Shown here in pieces: positions 16,367-24,793 of a stretch of 64,000 nt of DNA; the first letter of the stretch is position 1; the number at the start of each line of letters is the position of its first letter. The stretch is from JAXLQL01 sp046331625 (GTDB taxonomy: Bacteria > Acidobacteriota > Terriglobia > Bryobacterales > Bryobacteraceae), in contig JAXLQL010000004.1 of assembly GCA_046331625.1 (NCBI GenBank), positions 1 to 64,000 on the forward strand, read 5' to 3'. The notes beneath the pieces were generated by a model. The model worked only from the letters and a program-made list of their open reading frames with translations, had not been told where the DNA came from and made no database searches. The position numbers were made by a program, and so were the translations under genes.

Positions 16367-18256
16367 ATGAAACATTTTCTCGTCGGATTGTCGATTGCGG
16401 GAACGCTTGCCGCCCAGAAGACCTATCCGGAACTGCCCACGGAAACTCCGGCGAAGCTGAACGTCATCCGGACGGATTTCGACTACGAGCGCCGCGAAGC
16501 CATGATTCCCATGCGCGACGGCGTGAAGCTGTTCACGGCGATCGTGGTGCCCAAGGGCGCGCGCAACGCTCCGATCCTGCTGACCAGGACTCCATACGAT
16601 GCGGCTGCCATCACCAAGCGCTCCGATAGCGCGCACATCGCTTCCACGCTGCAAGGTTCCGACAACGCAACCGACGTGATCGTGGAAGGCGGCTACATTC
16701 GCGCCGTGCAGGACGTTCGCGGCAAGCACGGGTCCGAAGGCGACTACATCATGAATCGCCCGGTGCGCGGTCCGCGAAATCCGACACCGGTGGATCACGC
16801 TACCGATACGTACGACACCATCGACTGGCTGGTGAAGAATGTTCCCGAGACCAACGGGAAGGTTGGGATCCTCGGCATTTCCTACAACGGATTCCTGCCG
16901 CTAATGGCGCTTGTGAATCCGCATCCGGCGCTCAAAGTGTCCGTGCCGATGAATCCCATGGTGGATGGGTGGAAGGGCGATGACTGGTTCCACAACGGAG
17001 CCCTGCGGCAGACCATGATGTCGTACATCTACGATCAGCAGGGCACGCGCAAGAGCGAAACCAAGTGGTGGTCGACACATCACGACGAGTACGAAATGTT
17101 TTTGAAGGCGGGCTCGGCGGGAGAACTAGGCAAGGCTCGCGGACTCGATCAGATGGGTTTCTGGGTGAAGATGATGGAGCACCCGGGCTATGACGCCTGG
17201 TGGCGCGATCAAGCAGTGGACCAGGTGCTCGCCAAGGAGCCGCTCAAGGTGCCGGTGATGCTGGTCCACAGTTTGTGGGATCAAGAGGACATCTACGGCG
17301 CGCCCGCCGTGTACAAGGCGATCAAGCCGAAGGATAACGGCAATGACATGGTGTTCATGACCATGGGGCCTTGGTATCACGGCCAGATGGTGGGCGACGG
17401 AAGTTCGCTCGGCATGGTGAAGTTTCACGCCGATACGGCGCGGCATTTCCGGCAGGAGATTCTGCGGCCGTTCCTCGATCAGTACTTGAAAGATGGAGCT
17501 CCGAAAGCGAATTTGCCAGTGGTGACCGCGTTCGAAACGGGTACGAACAAGTGGCGCGCGTTGCCGGGTTGGCCTCCGCCGTCAACGCCACGCAAGCTGT
17601 ATCTCAAGGCTGGGATGCGCGTGGAGTTCAACGAGCCGCGATCATCGGACGCGGCGTACTCGGAGTATGTTTCCGATCCAGCGAAGCCTGTGCCGTACCG
17701 CCAGCGCCCTGTGGATGCCTCGAGGGATGGTTGGCGAAAGTGGTTGACCGATGATCAGCGCGAAGCATCAGGCCGCACGGATGTGCTGGCGTTCACGTCG
17801 AGCATTTTGACCGAGCCGCTGAAGATCACCGGCGAGCCGATGGTGAATTTGGTGGCTTCCACGTCCGGCACCGATTCCGATTGGGTAGTGAAGCTGATAG
17901 ACGTGTACCCGGATGAGTTCGCCGCGCAGCCCGCGATGGGCGGATATCAGCTCGGTGTGGCGATGGACATTTTCCGGGGAAGGTATCGCGCGAGCCTGGA
18001 GACGCCAAAGGCGCTCGAGCCCAATGTTCCGTTGGTCTATCGATTCGCGTTGCCGAATGCGAACCATGTCTTCTTGCCGGGGCATCGGATCATGGTGCAA
18101 GTGCAGTCGAGCTGGTTCCCGCTGTATGACCGGAATCCCCAGACGTTCGTGTCGAGCATTTTCTGGGCAAAGCCCGAGGACTATAAGAAGGCAACCCAGC
18201 GCGTGTATCACGCGGTGGGGAACGCGAGCTTTGTCGAGTTGCCGGTGAGCCGGTAG
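16367..18256 (+). CDS. Secreted S15/CocE-type X-Pro dipeptidyl-peptidase or acyl hydrolase
   Basis: This 629-residue protein begins with a signal peptide (MKHFLVGLSIAGTLAAQ). An alpha/beta-hydrolase domain has the nucleophile elbow GISYNG (S172) and an N-terminal MRDGVKLFTAIVVPK strand. The C-terminal jellyroll (about 400-629) is of the PepX_C type and ends in HRIMVQVQSSWFPLYDRNPQT. This family includes cocaine esterase, glutaryl-7-ACA acylase and X-prolyl peptidases, so exported peptide or ester cleavage is expected without a defined substrate. The gene lies 4 bp after recN and is probably co-transcribed, an odd pairing by function. Confidence 0.88.
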   Translation: MKHFLVGLSIAGTLAAQKTYPELPTETPAKLNVIRTDFDYERREAMIPMRDGVKLFTAIVVPKGARNAPILLTRTPYDAAAITKRSDSAHIASTLQGSDNATDVIVEGGYIRAVQDVRGKHGSEGDYIMNRPVRGPRNPTPVDHATDTYDTIDWLVKNVPETNGKVGILGISYNGFLPLMALVNPHPALKVSVPMNPMVDGWKGDDWFHNGALRQTMMSYIYDQQGTRKSETKWWSTHHDEYEMFLKAGSAGELGKARGLDQMGFWVKMMEHPGYDAWWRDQAVDQVLAKEPLKVPVMLVHSLWDQEDIYGAPAVYKAIKPKDNGNDMVFMTMGPWYHGQMVGDGSSLGMVKFHADTARHFRQEILRPFLDQYLKDGAPKANLPVVTAFETGTNKWRALPGWPPPSTPRKLYLKAGMRVEFNEPRSSDAAYSEYVSDPAKPVPYRQRPVDASRDGWRKWLTDDQREASGRTDVLAFTSSILTEPLKITGEPMVNLVASTSGTDSDWVVKLIDVYPDEFAAQPAMGGYQLGVAMDIFRGRYRASLETPKALEPNVPLVYRFALPNANHVFLPGHRIMVQVQSSWFPLYDRNPQTFVSSIFWAKPEDYKKATQRVYHAVGNASFVELPVSR

Positions 18257-18266
18257 AGTGCGGCTG

Positions 18267-19010
18267 TCAGAGGCCGCGCATGTGGAAGCCGCCGTCGATG
18301 TCGAGCACCTGCCCGGCTGCATAGTCGAGCAGTCCGTCGGCGATCGCTCGTACCGCGCGCGCGACGTCGGCTGTCTCGCCCATGCGGCGCTGCGGCACGA
18401 GTCCAGCGGCGATGCGCTCCTCGTAGAGTTTCTCCACTGACGAGATCATGTCGGTGCGGATCACCCCTGGCCGAATCTCGAACACCGGGATCCCGTGCGG
18501 CGCCAGCCGCTGCGCCCACACGAGCGCGCTCATGCTGAGCGCCGCTTTCGACATGCAGTATTCCGCGCGATTCACACTCGCGGCGTAGGCCGAGATCGAC
18601 GTGATGAAGACCACGCGTCCGCTGCCTTGTTCCAGCATCCGACGCGCGGCCAATTGCGTGAGGAAATGCGGACCCTTGAGATTGGTGGCAACGATCTCGT
18701 CGAAGCTCTCTTCGGTCGCTTCCGTCACGTCGGCACGCACGCGCTGCGTGATGCCGGCGTTGTTCACCAAAAGATCGAGCCGGCCGAACCGTTCGCGCGT
18801 GAAGTGGATGAGCGCGGCGCGATCGGCGGCGCTTGCCACGTCAGACTGTACGATCTCACACCCGCTAGCCGCACGCAGGGATTCGGCGGCTTCGCGATTG
18901 CCCTTGTAAGTAGCCACCACGGCGTGTGTCCGCGACAACTCTTCCGCGATGCCTCGCCCGATCCCACGGCTCGCCCCCGTAACGATAGCGACCGGCCTCG
19001 CTTCGCTCAA
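18267..19010 (-). CDS. Short-chain dehydrogenase/reductase (FabG-like)
   Basis: This 247-residue classical SDR has the NAD(P)-binding motif TGASRGIG (11-18), NNAG (83-86) and the catalytic Ser138-Tyr151-Lys155 set (YCMSK). It ends in the usual GQVLDIDGGFHM. The VATYKGN segment after strand two suggests NADPH preference by analogy with FabG proteins, but this is weak. Substrate is unknown. It overlaps the upstream thioredoxin-fold gene by 4 bp, so the two are co-translated. The opposite strand holds the end of the S15 hydrolase 11 bp away. Confidence 0.9.
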   Translation of the reverse strand: MSEARPVAIVTGASRGIGRGIAEELSRTHAVVATYKGNREAAESLRAASGCEIVQSDVASAADRAALIHFTRERFGRLDLLVNNAGITQRVRADVTEATEESFDEIVATNLKGPHFLTQLAARRMLEQGSGRVVFITSISAYAASVNRAEYCMSKAALSMSALVWAQRLAPHGIPVFEIRPGVIRTDMISSVEKLYEERIAAGLVPQRRMGETADVARAVRAIADGLLDYAAGQVLDIDGGFHMRGL

Positions 19011-19582
19011 CGGACGTTGCGCTCCTTCATTTCGGCTTCGATGCCCGCCGTGATCTCCGCGAGCGTGAACGTCTCGATGAACGGACGCGAATTGACAAGC
19101 ACCGTGGGCGTCCGGCCGACTCCGCGCGCGATGCCTTCCTGGTAGTCCTCTTCCACCAGCGCTCCGAGTTTCGCATCCGCCAACGCGGCCATGGCCTTCG
19201 CTTCATCCGCGCCGTGTTTCTTGGCGAAGGCGCGCAAGTGAGTCTCGAAGCCGGACGCTTTGACCGCATCGATCGTGGCCATGGTCTCGCGGCGAAACGC
19301 AACCCCGAGCTCCGGTTTCACCTGTTCGAAGTAACGCGCGGCCACCGATGCCTTGCGAGCCCAATCATGCTTGGGCAGCGGGAAGTCGCGATGCTCGAAG
19401 GCGATCTTCGCGCCGAAACGCGGCAGCAAGTGCTCGTCCATCATCTTGCGGAAGGCCGCACAGTCTGGACATTGCAGGTCCTCGTAGGCCACCACGCGCA
19501 CGGGGCTCGAGGCATTGCCTTCTACCAGGCGTTGTTCGGCGGAAATCGTCATAGTGAGCAAGAGAGCAGCGAACCACTTCAT
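19007..19582 (-). CDS. Exported DsbA-type thioredoxin-fold protein
   Basis: The 191-residue protein has a short signal peptide (MKWFAALLLTMTISA). It has a CPDC active site (C38, C41) in YEDLQCPDCAAF and a cis-Pro loop GVGRTPTVLVN. These are features of the DsbA/thioredoxin_4 group that oxidise or isomerise cysteines outside the cytoplasm. A start at ATG 19597 (five residues longer) is possible; 19582 gives the cleaner signal peptide. Neither has a clear Shine-Dalgarno. The gene is divergent from the LptC-like gene (63 bp between starts) and overlaps the downstream SDR. Confidence 0.85.
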   Translation of the reverse strand: MKWFAALLLTMTISAEQRLVEGNASSPVRVVAYEDLQCPDCAAFRKMMDEHLLPRFGAKIAFEHRDFPLPKHDWARKASVAARYFEQVKPELGVAFRRETMATIDAVKASGFETHLRAFAKKHGADEAKAMAALADAKLGALVEEDYQEGIARGVGRTPTVLVNSRPFIETFTLAEITAGIEAEMKERNVR

Positions 19583-19627
19583 ACCGGCGGAATTCATTAT
19601 TGTACCGGCTGGAAGCGGGGCGATGGC

Positions 19628-19636
19628 TGTTATCCT
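19628..19636 (+). promoter_or_regulatory. Extended -10 for the LptC-like gene
   Basis: TGT-TATCCT is an extended -10 ending 8 nt before ATG 19645. This again predicts a leader of only one or two nucleotides. Confidence 0.4.
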
Positions 19637-19644
19637 AACGGTGA

Positions 19645-21921
19645 ATGCGGCGAACACGCCGGTTGTTTCTGGCCGTGATAGCTCTGATCCTCGCAGGAGT
19701 CGGAGCAGTGTACCGGCGTCAGAAAGACTTCCAAACCGCCACCGCAACCCCGCCGCCCCCCCCGCTCAAGAAAGGTCTCGCCGCTTACAATCAGGACTGG
19801 GTTTACCGGAAGACGGACGGCCCGTGCCCGATCATCGAGATCCGTGCCCGCGACGTCGAGACGCTGAGCGAACCCGACGAGCGCATCCTATTGAAGGGCG
19901 TTGAACTCAAATTGTTCCATGACTGCGGCAACAAGTTCGACTTCGTTCACTCCGATAGCGCCGAGTTCAACAAGACCGCCGAAACCCTCTACGCCGATGG
20001 CGAGGTGTCGCTGTCACTTGCCGTTCCGGCGAAGGAAGAGGAGTTGGAAAAACCAGGCCGCCTGGTGACCATTTCGTCGTCCGGCGTGATTGTGGAGGCC
20101 AAGACCGGCAAAGCGCGCACAGAGCGGCTGACCAAGTTCGCATTCGACCTCGGTGACGGTTACGCCATCGGCGCCGCCTACGATCCGCAGATTCGCCAGC
20201 TCGATCTGCTCGGCAAGACGGTGCTCCACTGGCGTGGGCGCGATGCGCAATCGAAGCCGATGACGATCGAAGCGGGCAAATTGGTCTACACCGAAAATGA
20301 CGACAAGGTACGCATGTCGCCATGGTCGAAGTTCAAGCGCGACAACCTGTCGCTCGAGGGCGGCGATGCCGTGTTGACGCTCGAAAAGGGCAATATCCGC
20401 CTGGTGGAAGCGCAGAACGCACACGGCACGAACACGCTGCCACAGCGCGAGATGACATTCGGCGCGCGCGAACTGCGGATCGAGATGAACGAAAAGTCGA
20501 TTGTCGAGAAGATCGCGGGTACGGGTGAGGCGCACCTCGAGACGAAGGGCAAGAGCGGCCGCACCGACATGAAGACGGACCGGGTTGACCTGGATTTCAC
20601 CATCGCCGATGGCGAGAGCGTGCTGACCAAGGCGTTGGCCTCGGGACATTCGCGCGTGGAGTCGCATCCGGTGGTGCAGGCTTCGGGAAAGACGCCGCCG
20701 TCCCGGATTCTCGCCTCCGAGGTGATCGAGACGCGCATGCGTGAGGGCGGCGAAGAGGTTGAAGCCATGGAGACCCACTCTCCAGGAAGGCTCGATCTTG
20801 TTCCAAACAATTCTGACCAGCCGCGTAGACAGTTGAACGCGTCGAAGATCTGGATCGCTTATGGCGAAAAGAACACGCTGAGGTCGTTCCGCGCGGTGCA
20901 GGTCACCACCGAGACCCGCAAGCCGCGGCCGGCGAAGGCGAAAACCGATCCGCCGCCGGCCGTAACCTCGAGCAAGGATCTGCTCGCCGAGTTCCACCCC
21001 GAAACCGGCGACATGACGAAGCTCGAACAGTGGAACGATTTTCAGTACAAGGAAGGCGATCGCGAAGCGGTGGCGCAGCACGCCACGCTCGAGCAGGGCG
21101 CGAATCAGATTCTTCTCGAGCGCTCCACCGAGCGCCAGGCGCGCATGTGGGATCCCACCGGCTCGGTGACCGCGGACAAGATCCTGATGAATGAGACCAC
21201 GGGAGACTTCACGGCCGATGGCAAGGTGGTCTCGTCGCGATTGCCCGATCGCAAGACCGCGCAGACCAATGCCATGCTCTCGCAAGATGAGCCGATGAAT
21301 GCAACTGCCGCGCGCATGGTTTCGAAGGATCGCAACCGCCGAGTTACGTACGAAGGCGGCGCGGTGCTGTGGCAGACGGCGAATCGCTTGCAGGCCGATC
21401 GCGTTTTCATCGATCGCGAGACGAAAACAGTGGATGCGCAAGGCAACGTGGTTAGCCAGTTCCTCGACAAGAAGACAGACCCGAAAACAGGCAAGCGCTT
21501 GCTGACGGCGATCCGGTCCACCCGGCTCGAATACAATGACTCCTCGCGCCAGGCGCTCTACTCGGGCGGTGTGCGGATGATCCGCGAAGACATGGATGTG
21601 AAGTCGAAACAACTCCGCGCGTGGCTGAACGAGTCGAAGCCCGATGCGAAAGACGACTCGACGCTCCATCACGCATTCGCCGATGGCGCGGTGGAGATCG
21701 CGCAGAGCGAGAAGGGCCGCACGCGGCGTGGCACCAGCGAACACGCCGAGTTCTGGGTGGTGGAGGACAAGGTGATCCTCAACGGCGGAATCGCGATGAT
21801 GGTCGACTCCCTCAAAGGCGTGACGCGCGGCCGCCAGATCACCTACTACTCGCGCAAAGACACGTTCGAAGTGGAAGGCGCGCCGGCGCAGCCCGCCGTG
21901 AGCAAAGTGCGGCTGAACTGA
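19645..21921 (+). CDS. LptC/OstA-type LPS transport protein, inner-membrane anchored
   Basis: The 758-residue protein has one N-terminal membrane helix (about 7-24, LFLAVIALILAGVGAVY), a Pro-rich linker, and a long beta-rich periplasmic region. An LptC-like domain covers about 60-250 and repeated OstA/LptA-like beta-jellyroll units follow (motifs DKILMNETTGDFTADGKVV and RLQADRVFIDRETKTVDAQG). LptA and LptC form the periplasmic bridge carrying LPS; acidobacteria often have larger OstA-family proteins in this role. The size suggests LptC and several LptA units on one chain. It starts a tight four-gene set with a TPR protein and a MacB-like permease. Confidence 0.78.
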   Translation: MRRTRRLFLAVIALILAGVGAVYRRQKDFQTATATPPPPPLKKGLAAYNQDWVYRKTDGPCPIIEIRARDVETLSEPDERILLKGVELKLFHDCGNKFDFVHSDSAEFNKTAETLYADGEVSLSLAVPAKEEELEKPGRLVTISSSGVIVEAKTGKARTERLTKFAFDLGDGYAIGAAYDPQIRQLDLLGKTVLHWRGRDAQSKPMTIEAGKLVYTENDDKVRMSPWSKFKRDNLSLEGGDAVLTLEKGNIRLVEAQNAHGTNTLPQREMTFGARELRIEMNEKSIVEKIAGTGEAHLETKGKSGRTDMKTDRVDLDFTIADGESVLTKALASGHSRVESHPVVQASGKTPPSRILASEVIETRMREGGEEVEAMETHSPGRLDLVPNNSDQPRRQLNASKIWIAYGEKNTLRSFRAVQVTTETRKPRPAKAKTDPPPAVTSSKDLLAEFHPETGDMTKLEQWNDFQYKEGDREAVAQHATLEQGANQILLERSTERQARMWDPTGSVTADKILMNETTGDFTADGKVVSSRLPDRKTAQTNAMLSQDEPMNATAARMVSKDRNRRVTYEGGAVLWQTANRLQADRVFIDRETKTVDAQGNVVSQFLDKKTDPKTGKRLLTAIRSTRLEYNDSSRQALYSGGVRMIREDMDVKSKQLRAWLNESKPDAKDDSTLHHAFADGAVEIAQSEKGRTRRGTSEHAEFWVVEDKVILNGGIAMMVDSLKGVTRGRQITYYSRKDTFEVEGAPAQPAVSKVRLN

Positions 21922-21922
21922 G

Positions 21923-22765
21923 ATGAGGACCGCGGCCCTCGTCATCGCCACTGTGCTGTGCGCCCGCGCCCAGCCGGACCTCGCGCGCGCACGAGCGGCT
22001 TACCAGCGCACGGAATATCAGACGGCCCTTCGACTGCTCGGAGCCGATTCGGCTTATGATGCGTTGCTGCTGGCGGGCAAAGCGACGTTCCAACTCGGCG
22101 AATACAAGAGGTCGCAGGAACTGCTGGATCGGGCCAGGCAGGCGCAGTCCCGATCGGAGGCTTATCATTGGCTCGGCAAAGCGATCGGCCGTCGCGCCGA
22201 AACCGCCAACTTCCTCGTTGCGCCGAAGCTCGCGTCGGAATGCCGCAAGGCCTTCGAGAAGGCAGTAGAGATTGACCCTCGGAATCTCGAGGCTTGGAAC
22301 GATCTCTACGAGTACTACTTGGAAGCACCGGGGTTCCTCGGCGGCGGTCCGGAGAAAGCCGAGGCGGCGTTGGCAAAGATTGCCGCGCTCGATGCCGTGG
22401 AAGGCGAGTTCGCGCGCGCCAAGGCCGCCGAGAAGAAGAAGGATTTCGCCACCGCGGAGCGCTGTCTGCGCAAAGCCACGGAGATGGCTCCCACGCAGCA
22501 GGGCCGCTTGTTCGACCTGGCGCGGTTCCTGGCCAAGCGCGGACGCGCGCAAGAAAGCGATGCCGTACTCGCGAAGGCGGCGGCAATCGCGCCGGACAAC
22601 CCGGTGCTCGACTACACGCGAGCCGAAACGCTGATCGAAGGCAAGCGGAACCCTGCCGAAGCCCGAAAGCTGCTCGAACGCTACATCGCTTCCACGAAGC
22701 TCACGCCTGACGATCCCTCGCGCGAGGAGGCGCGGAAGTTGCTCCGCCGCGCGGGTGGACAATGA
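21923..22765 (+). CDS. Exported TPR-repeat protein
   Basis: This 280-residue protein begins with a signal peptide (MRTAALVIATVLCARA). It consists of tetratricopeptide-like helical repeats, for example YKRSQELLDRARQAQ, CRKAFEKAVEIDPRN and AERCLRKATEMAPTQ. TPR arrays mediate protein contacts, so it may be an adaptor in envelope assembly. The start codon lies 1 bp after the LptC-like stop and the end overlaps the permease start by 4 bp, so the three genes are almost certainly one operon. No enzymatic motif is present. Confidence 0.82.
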   Translation: MRTAALVIATVLCARAQPDLARARAAYQRTEYQTALRLLGADSAYDALLLAGKATFQLGEYKRSQELLDRARQAQSRSEAYHWLGKAIGRRAETANFLVAPKLASECRKAFEKAVEIDPRNLEAWNDLYEYYLEAPGFLGGGPEKAEAALAKIAALDAVEGEFARAKAAEKKKDFATAERCLRKATEMAPTQQGRLFDLARFLAKRGRAQESDAVLAKAAAIAPDNPVLDYTRAETLIEGKRNPAEARKLLERYIASTKLTPDDPSREEARKLLRRAGGQ

Positions 22766-23967
22766 ATCTCCGCGAGACGCTCCGCTTCGCCTGGCAGTCA
22801 CTTACCGCGAACCGCACGCGGACCTTGCTCACCGCGCTCGGGCTGCTGATCGGAAACGCTTCCGTGATCCTAGTGGTTACGATTTCGCTCACTAGCCGCG
22901 AACTGATTCTCGAGCAGATCCGCGGAATCGGGTCGAACATGATCTACGCCTACTATGCGGCCGCGAGCGAAATGACGTCGCGAAGCGTCGACAGTGACTA
23001 CATCAAGATGGCTGATGTGGAGGCCGTGCGGCAGCAATTGAGCTCGCGAATCGTAGCTGCCACGGGCGTGATGACGAACTTCGACCGCATGGTCATCCAG
23101 GGCAAGGAAGAAGACGTGAAGGTGATCGGCTCAGACGATCACTACGCTCGCGTACGCAACTTGCGTCTGCTCGCTGGCCGCTTTCTCGATGCGAGCGACG
23201 TGGCGCTGCGGCATCGCGTGGTGCTACTCACAGACAAGCTGGCCACTCGCCTGTTCGGCAGTCACCAAGGCGCCGTGGGCCAGACGATGAAGCTCTACGG
23301 TCTGCAGTTCACCGTGGTGGGCGTATTCAAGGAGCGAACCGAAACCGGGCAGACTGAACTGCAGCAGGAGACCGCGCTCATCCCCGTTACCGTGATCCGC
23401 TACTTCACGCCGGTGGAGCGAGTGGACCCTTTGTATGTACAAGCGCGCAGCCTCGAAGACGTGCGTCCGGTGACCGAACTAGTGCGAACGATCCTCGAGA
23501 GCCGCCATCGCGCCGGCGCCAAATACACCGTGGAAAATCTAGCTGCCATTCTCGATACGGCTTCAGAAGTAACGGTGATCCTCACCATCGTGCTGATCAT
23601 GGTGGCTGCGATCGCGCTGATCATCTCCGGCATCGGGATCATGAACATCATGCTCGTCACCGTCACTGAGCGGACTCGCGAAATCGGATTGCGCCTCGCC
23701 ATCGGCGCTCCGCGCAAAGCGATCCTCGCGCAGTTTCTGCTGGAAGCGGTGCTCATCAGCTTGACCGGCGGGTTGCTGGGCATTCTGATCGGGATCGCGA
23801 TTCCCGCGAGCGTTCGGCTGTTCGCCGAAGGCTTCGCCGTGCCGGTGTCATGGGCAGCCGTAGCGGTTGCGTTCGCGGTCTCGTTCGTGGTCGGGCTGAT
23901 TTTCGGAATCATCCCGGCCAACCGCGCCTCACGCATGAACCCCACCGAGGCTCTCCGCTACGAGTAG
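22762..23967 (+). CDS. MacB/FtsX-type ABC transporter permease
   Basis: The 401-residue protein has the MacB membrane layout: one N-terminal helix (about 18-42), a periplasmic MacB_PCD domain (about 45-255) and three C-terminal helices in an FtsX domain (about 265-395). It carries MNIMLVTVTERTREIGLRLAIGA and ends RASRMNPTEALRYE, both strongly typical. Such permeases do not form a transport pore but couple a cytosolic ATPase to periplasmic work (lipoprotein, peptide or macrolide extrusion). No ATPase gene is adjacent, which is unusual. It overlaps the TPR gene by 4 bp. Confidence 0.9.
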   Translation: MNLRETLRFAWQSLTANRTRTLLTALGLLIGNASVILVVTISLTSRELILEQIRGIGSNMIYAYYAAASEMTSRSVDSDYIKMADVEAVRQQLSSRIVAATGVMTNFDRMVIQGKEEDVKVIGSDDHYARVRNLRLLAGRFLDASDVALRHRVVLLTDKLATRLFGSHQGAVGQTMKLYGLQFTVVGVFKERTETGQTELQQETALIPVTVIRYFTPVERVDPLYVQARSLEDVRPVTELVRTILESRHRAGAKYTVENLAAILDTASEVTVILTIVLIMVAAIALIISGIGIMNIMLVTVTERTREIGLRLAIGAPRKAILAQFLLEAVLISLTGGLLGILIGIAIPASVRLFAEGFAVPVSWAAVAVAFAVSFVVGLIFGIIPANRASRMNPTEALRYE

Positions 23968-23970
23968 CGC

Positions 23971-23976
23971 TAAGAT
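23971..23976 (+). promoter_or_regulatory. -10 element before the Gly-rich protein gene
   Basis: TAAGAT ends 9 nt before ATG 23986, just after the permease stop codon. It could give a separate, nearly leaderless transcript in addition to read-through. Confidence 0.3.
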
Positions 23977-23985
23977 GAATCGACT

Positions 23986-24789
23986 ATGAATTACACGCGC
24001 GCATCGTTCGCCGCTCTCGCACTCAGCGGGTTCGCTGTATGGGCAGCCGATACCTGGATGAAGAAGCAATACACCGAGTGGACCGACAAAGAAGTGAAGC
24101 AAGTGCTCGAACACTCACCGTGGTCGCATGAGGTGAGTGCCGCGATGTCGGGCGGCGGCGGCCGGCCGGGCGGCGGTGGCGGTGGTGGACGCGGAGGTCG
24201 CGGTGGTGGCGGTGGAATGGGCGGCATGGGCGGCGGCGGGATGGATGCCTCCGAGGGCGGTGGTGGCGGCATGGGTGGCGGCGGCGGTATGGGTGGTGGC
24301 GGTGGACGCGGAGGTGGCGGAGGCATGGGCGGCGGTGGCGGCGAGTCGATGGGCGCTCCCACAGTCAGCGCGCGCGTGCGCTGGCAAACGTCCCTTCCGG
24401 TGAAGCAGGCGTTCGTGAAGATGCGTTACGGCGTGGAAGCTGCCACCTCCAAAGAAGCGCAGGACATTCTCAATCGCACCGAAGACGTGTACATTCTTGC
24501 ACTCGAGAATCTGCCGCAGAGCGTGATGCGCGGGGACGGGTCGCGCATGAAGGAAATGCTCATGCGCGGTGCGGCTCTCTATCGCAAGGGCAAGGAACCG
24601 ATCCACGCCAAGGATGTGCAGGTGGGCAACATCGGGAAGGCGATGGTGGTGTACTACGCGTTCCCACGCGCAGACGCGATCACGCTCGATGACAAGGAAG
24701 TGGAATTTTCGGGTCGCCTCGGGCCGATGGAGTTCAAGGCAAAGTTTCGATTGAAGGAAATGGTGTACGGCTCGAAGCTCGAGCTGTAG
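23986..24789 (+). CDS. Secreted protein with Gly/Met low-complexity insert, unknown function
   Basis: This 267-residue protein has a signal peptide (MNYTRASFAALALSGFAVWA). A short N-terminal motif YTEWTDKEVKQVLEHSPW follows, then a Gly/Met-rich stretch (about 48-118) and a C-terminal folded region (about 120-267) ending FKAKFRLKEMVYGSKLEL. I do not know a function. From memory, similar secreted proteins with a conserved TEWTDKEV motif, a GMGGG region of variable length and a terminal KLEL-like end recur in acidobacteria. The folded halves on both sides of the insert argue that the frame is real. It follows the MacB-like permease by 18 bp. Confidence 0.7.
   Translation: MNYTRASFAALALSGFAVWAADTWMKKQYTEWTDKEVKQVLEHSPWSHEVSAAMSGGGGRPGGGGGGGRGGRGGGGGMGGMGGGGMDASEGGGGGMGGGGGMGGGGGRGGGGGMGGGGGESMGAPTVSARVRWQTSLPVKQAFVKMRYGVEAATSKEAQDILNRTEDVYILALENLPQSVMRGDGSRMKEMLMRGAALYRKGKEPIHAKDVQVGNIGKAMVVYYAFPRADAITLDDKEVEFSGRLGPMEFKAKFRLKEMVYGSKLEL
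24150..24354 (+). repeat. Low-complexity GGN tract
   Basis: About 200 bp of GGC/GGT/ATG triplet iterations encode the Gly/Met-rich insert. Such tracts are prone to slippage, so length variation between strains and sequencing or assembly errors are both likely here. Confidence 0.85.
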
Positions 24790-24793
24790 AACA

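Noticed and set aside
20014..21951. Long minus-strand open frame (645 codons) opposite the LptC-like gene
   Set aside because: Rich in Arg, His, Leu and Ala with no domain or signal; lies fully antisense to a convincing gene. Typical of GC-rich shadow frames.
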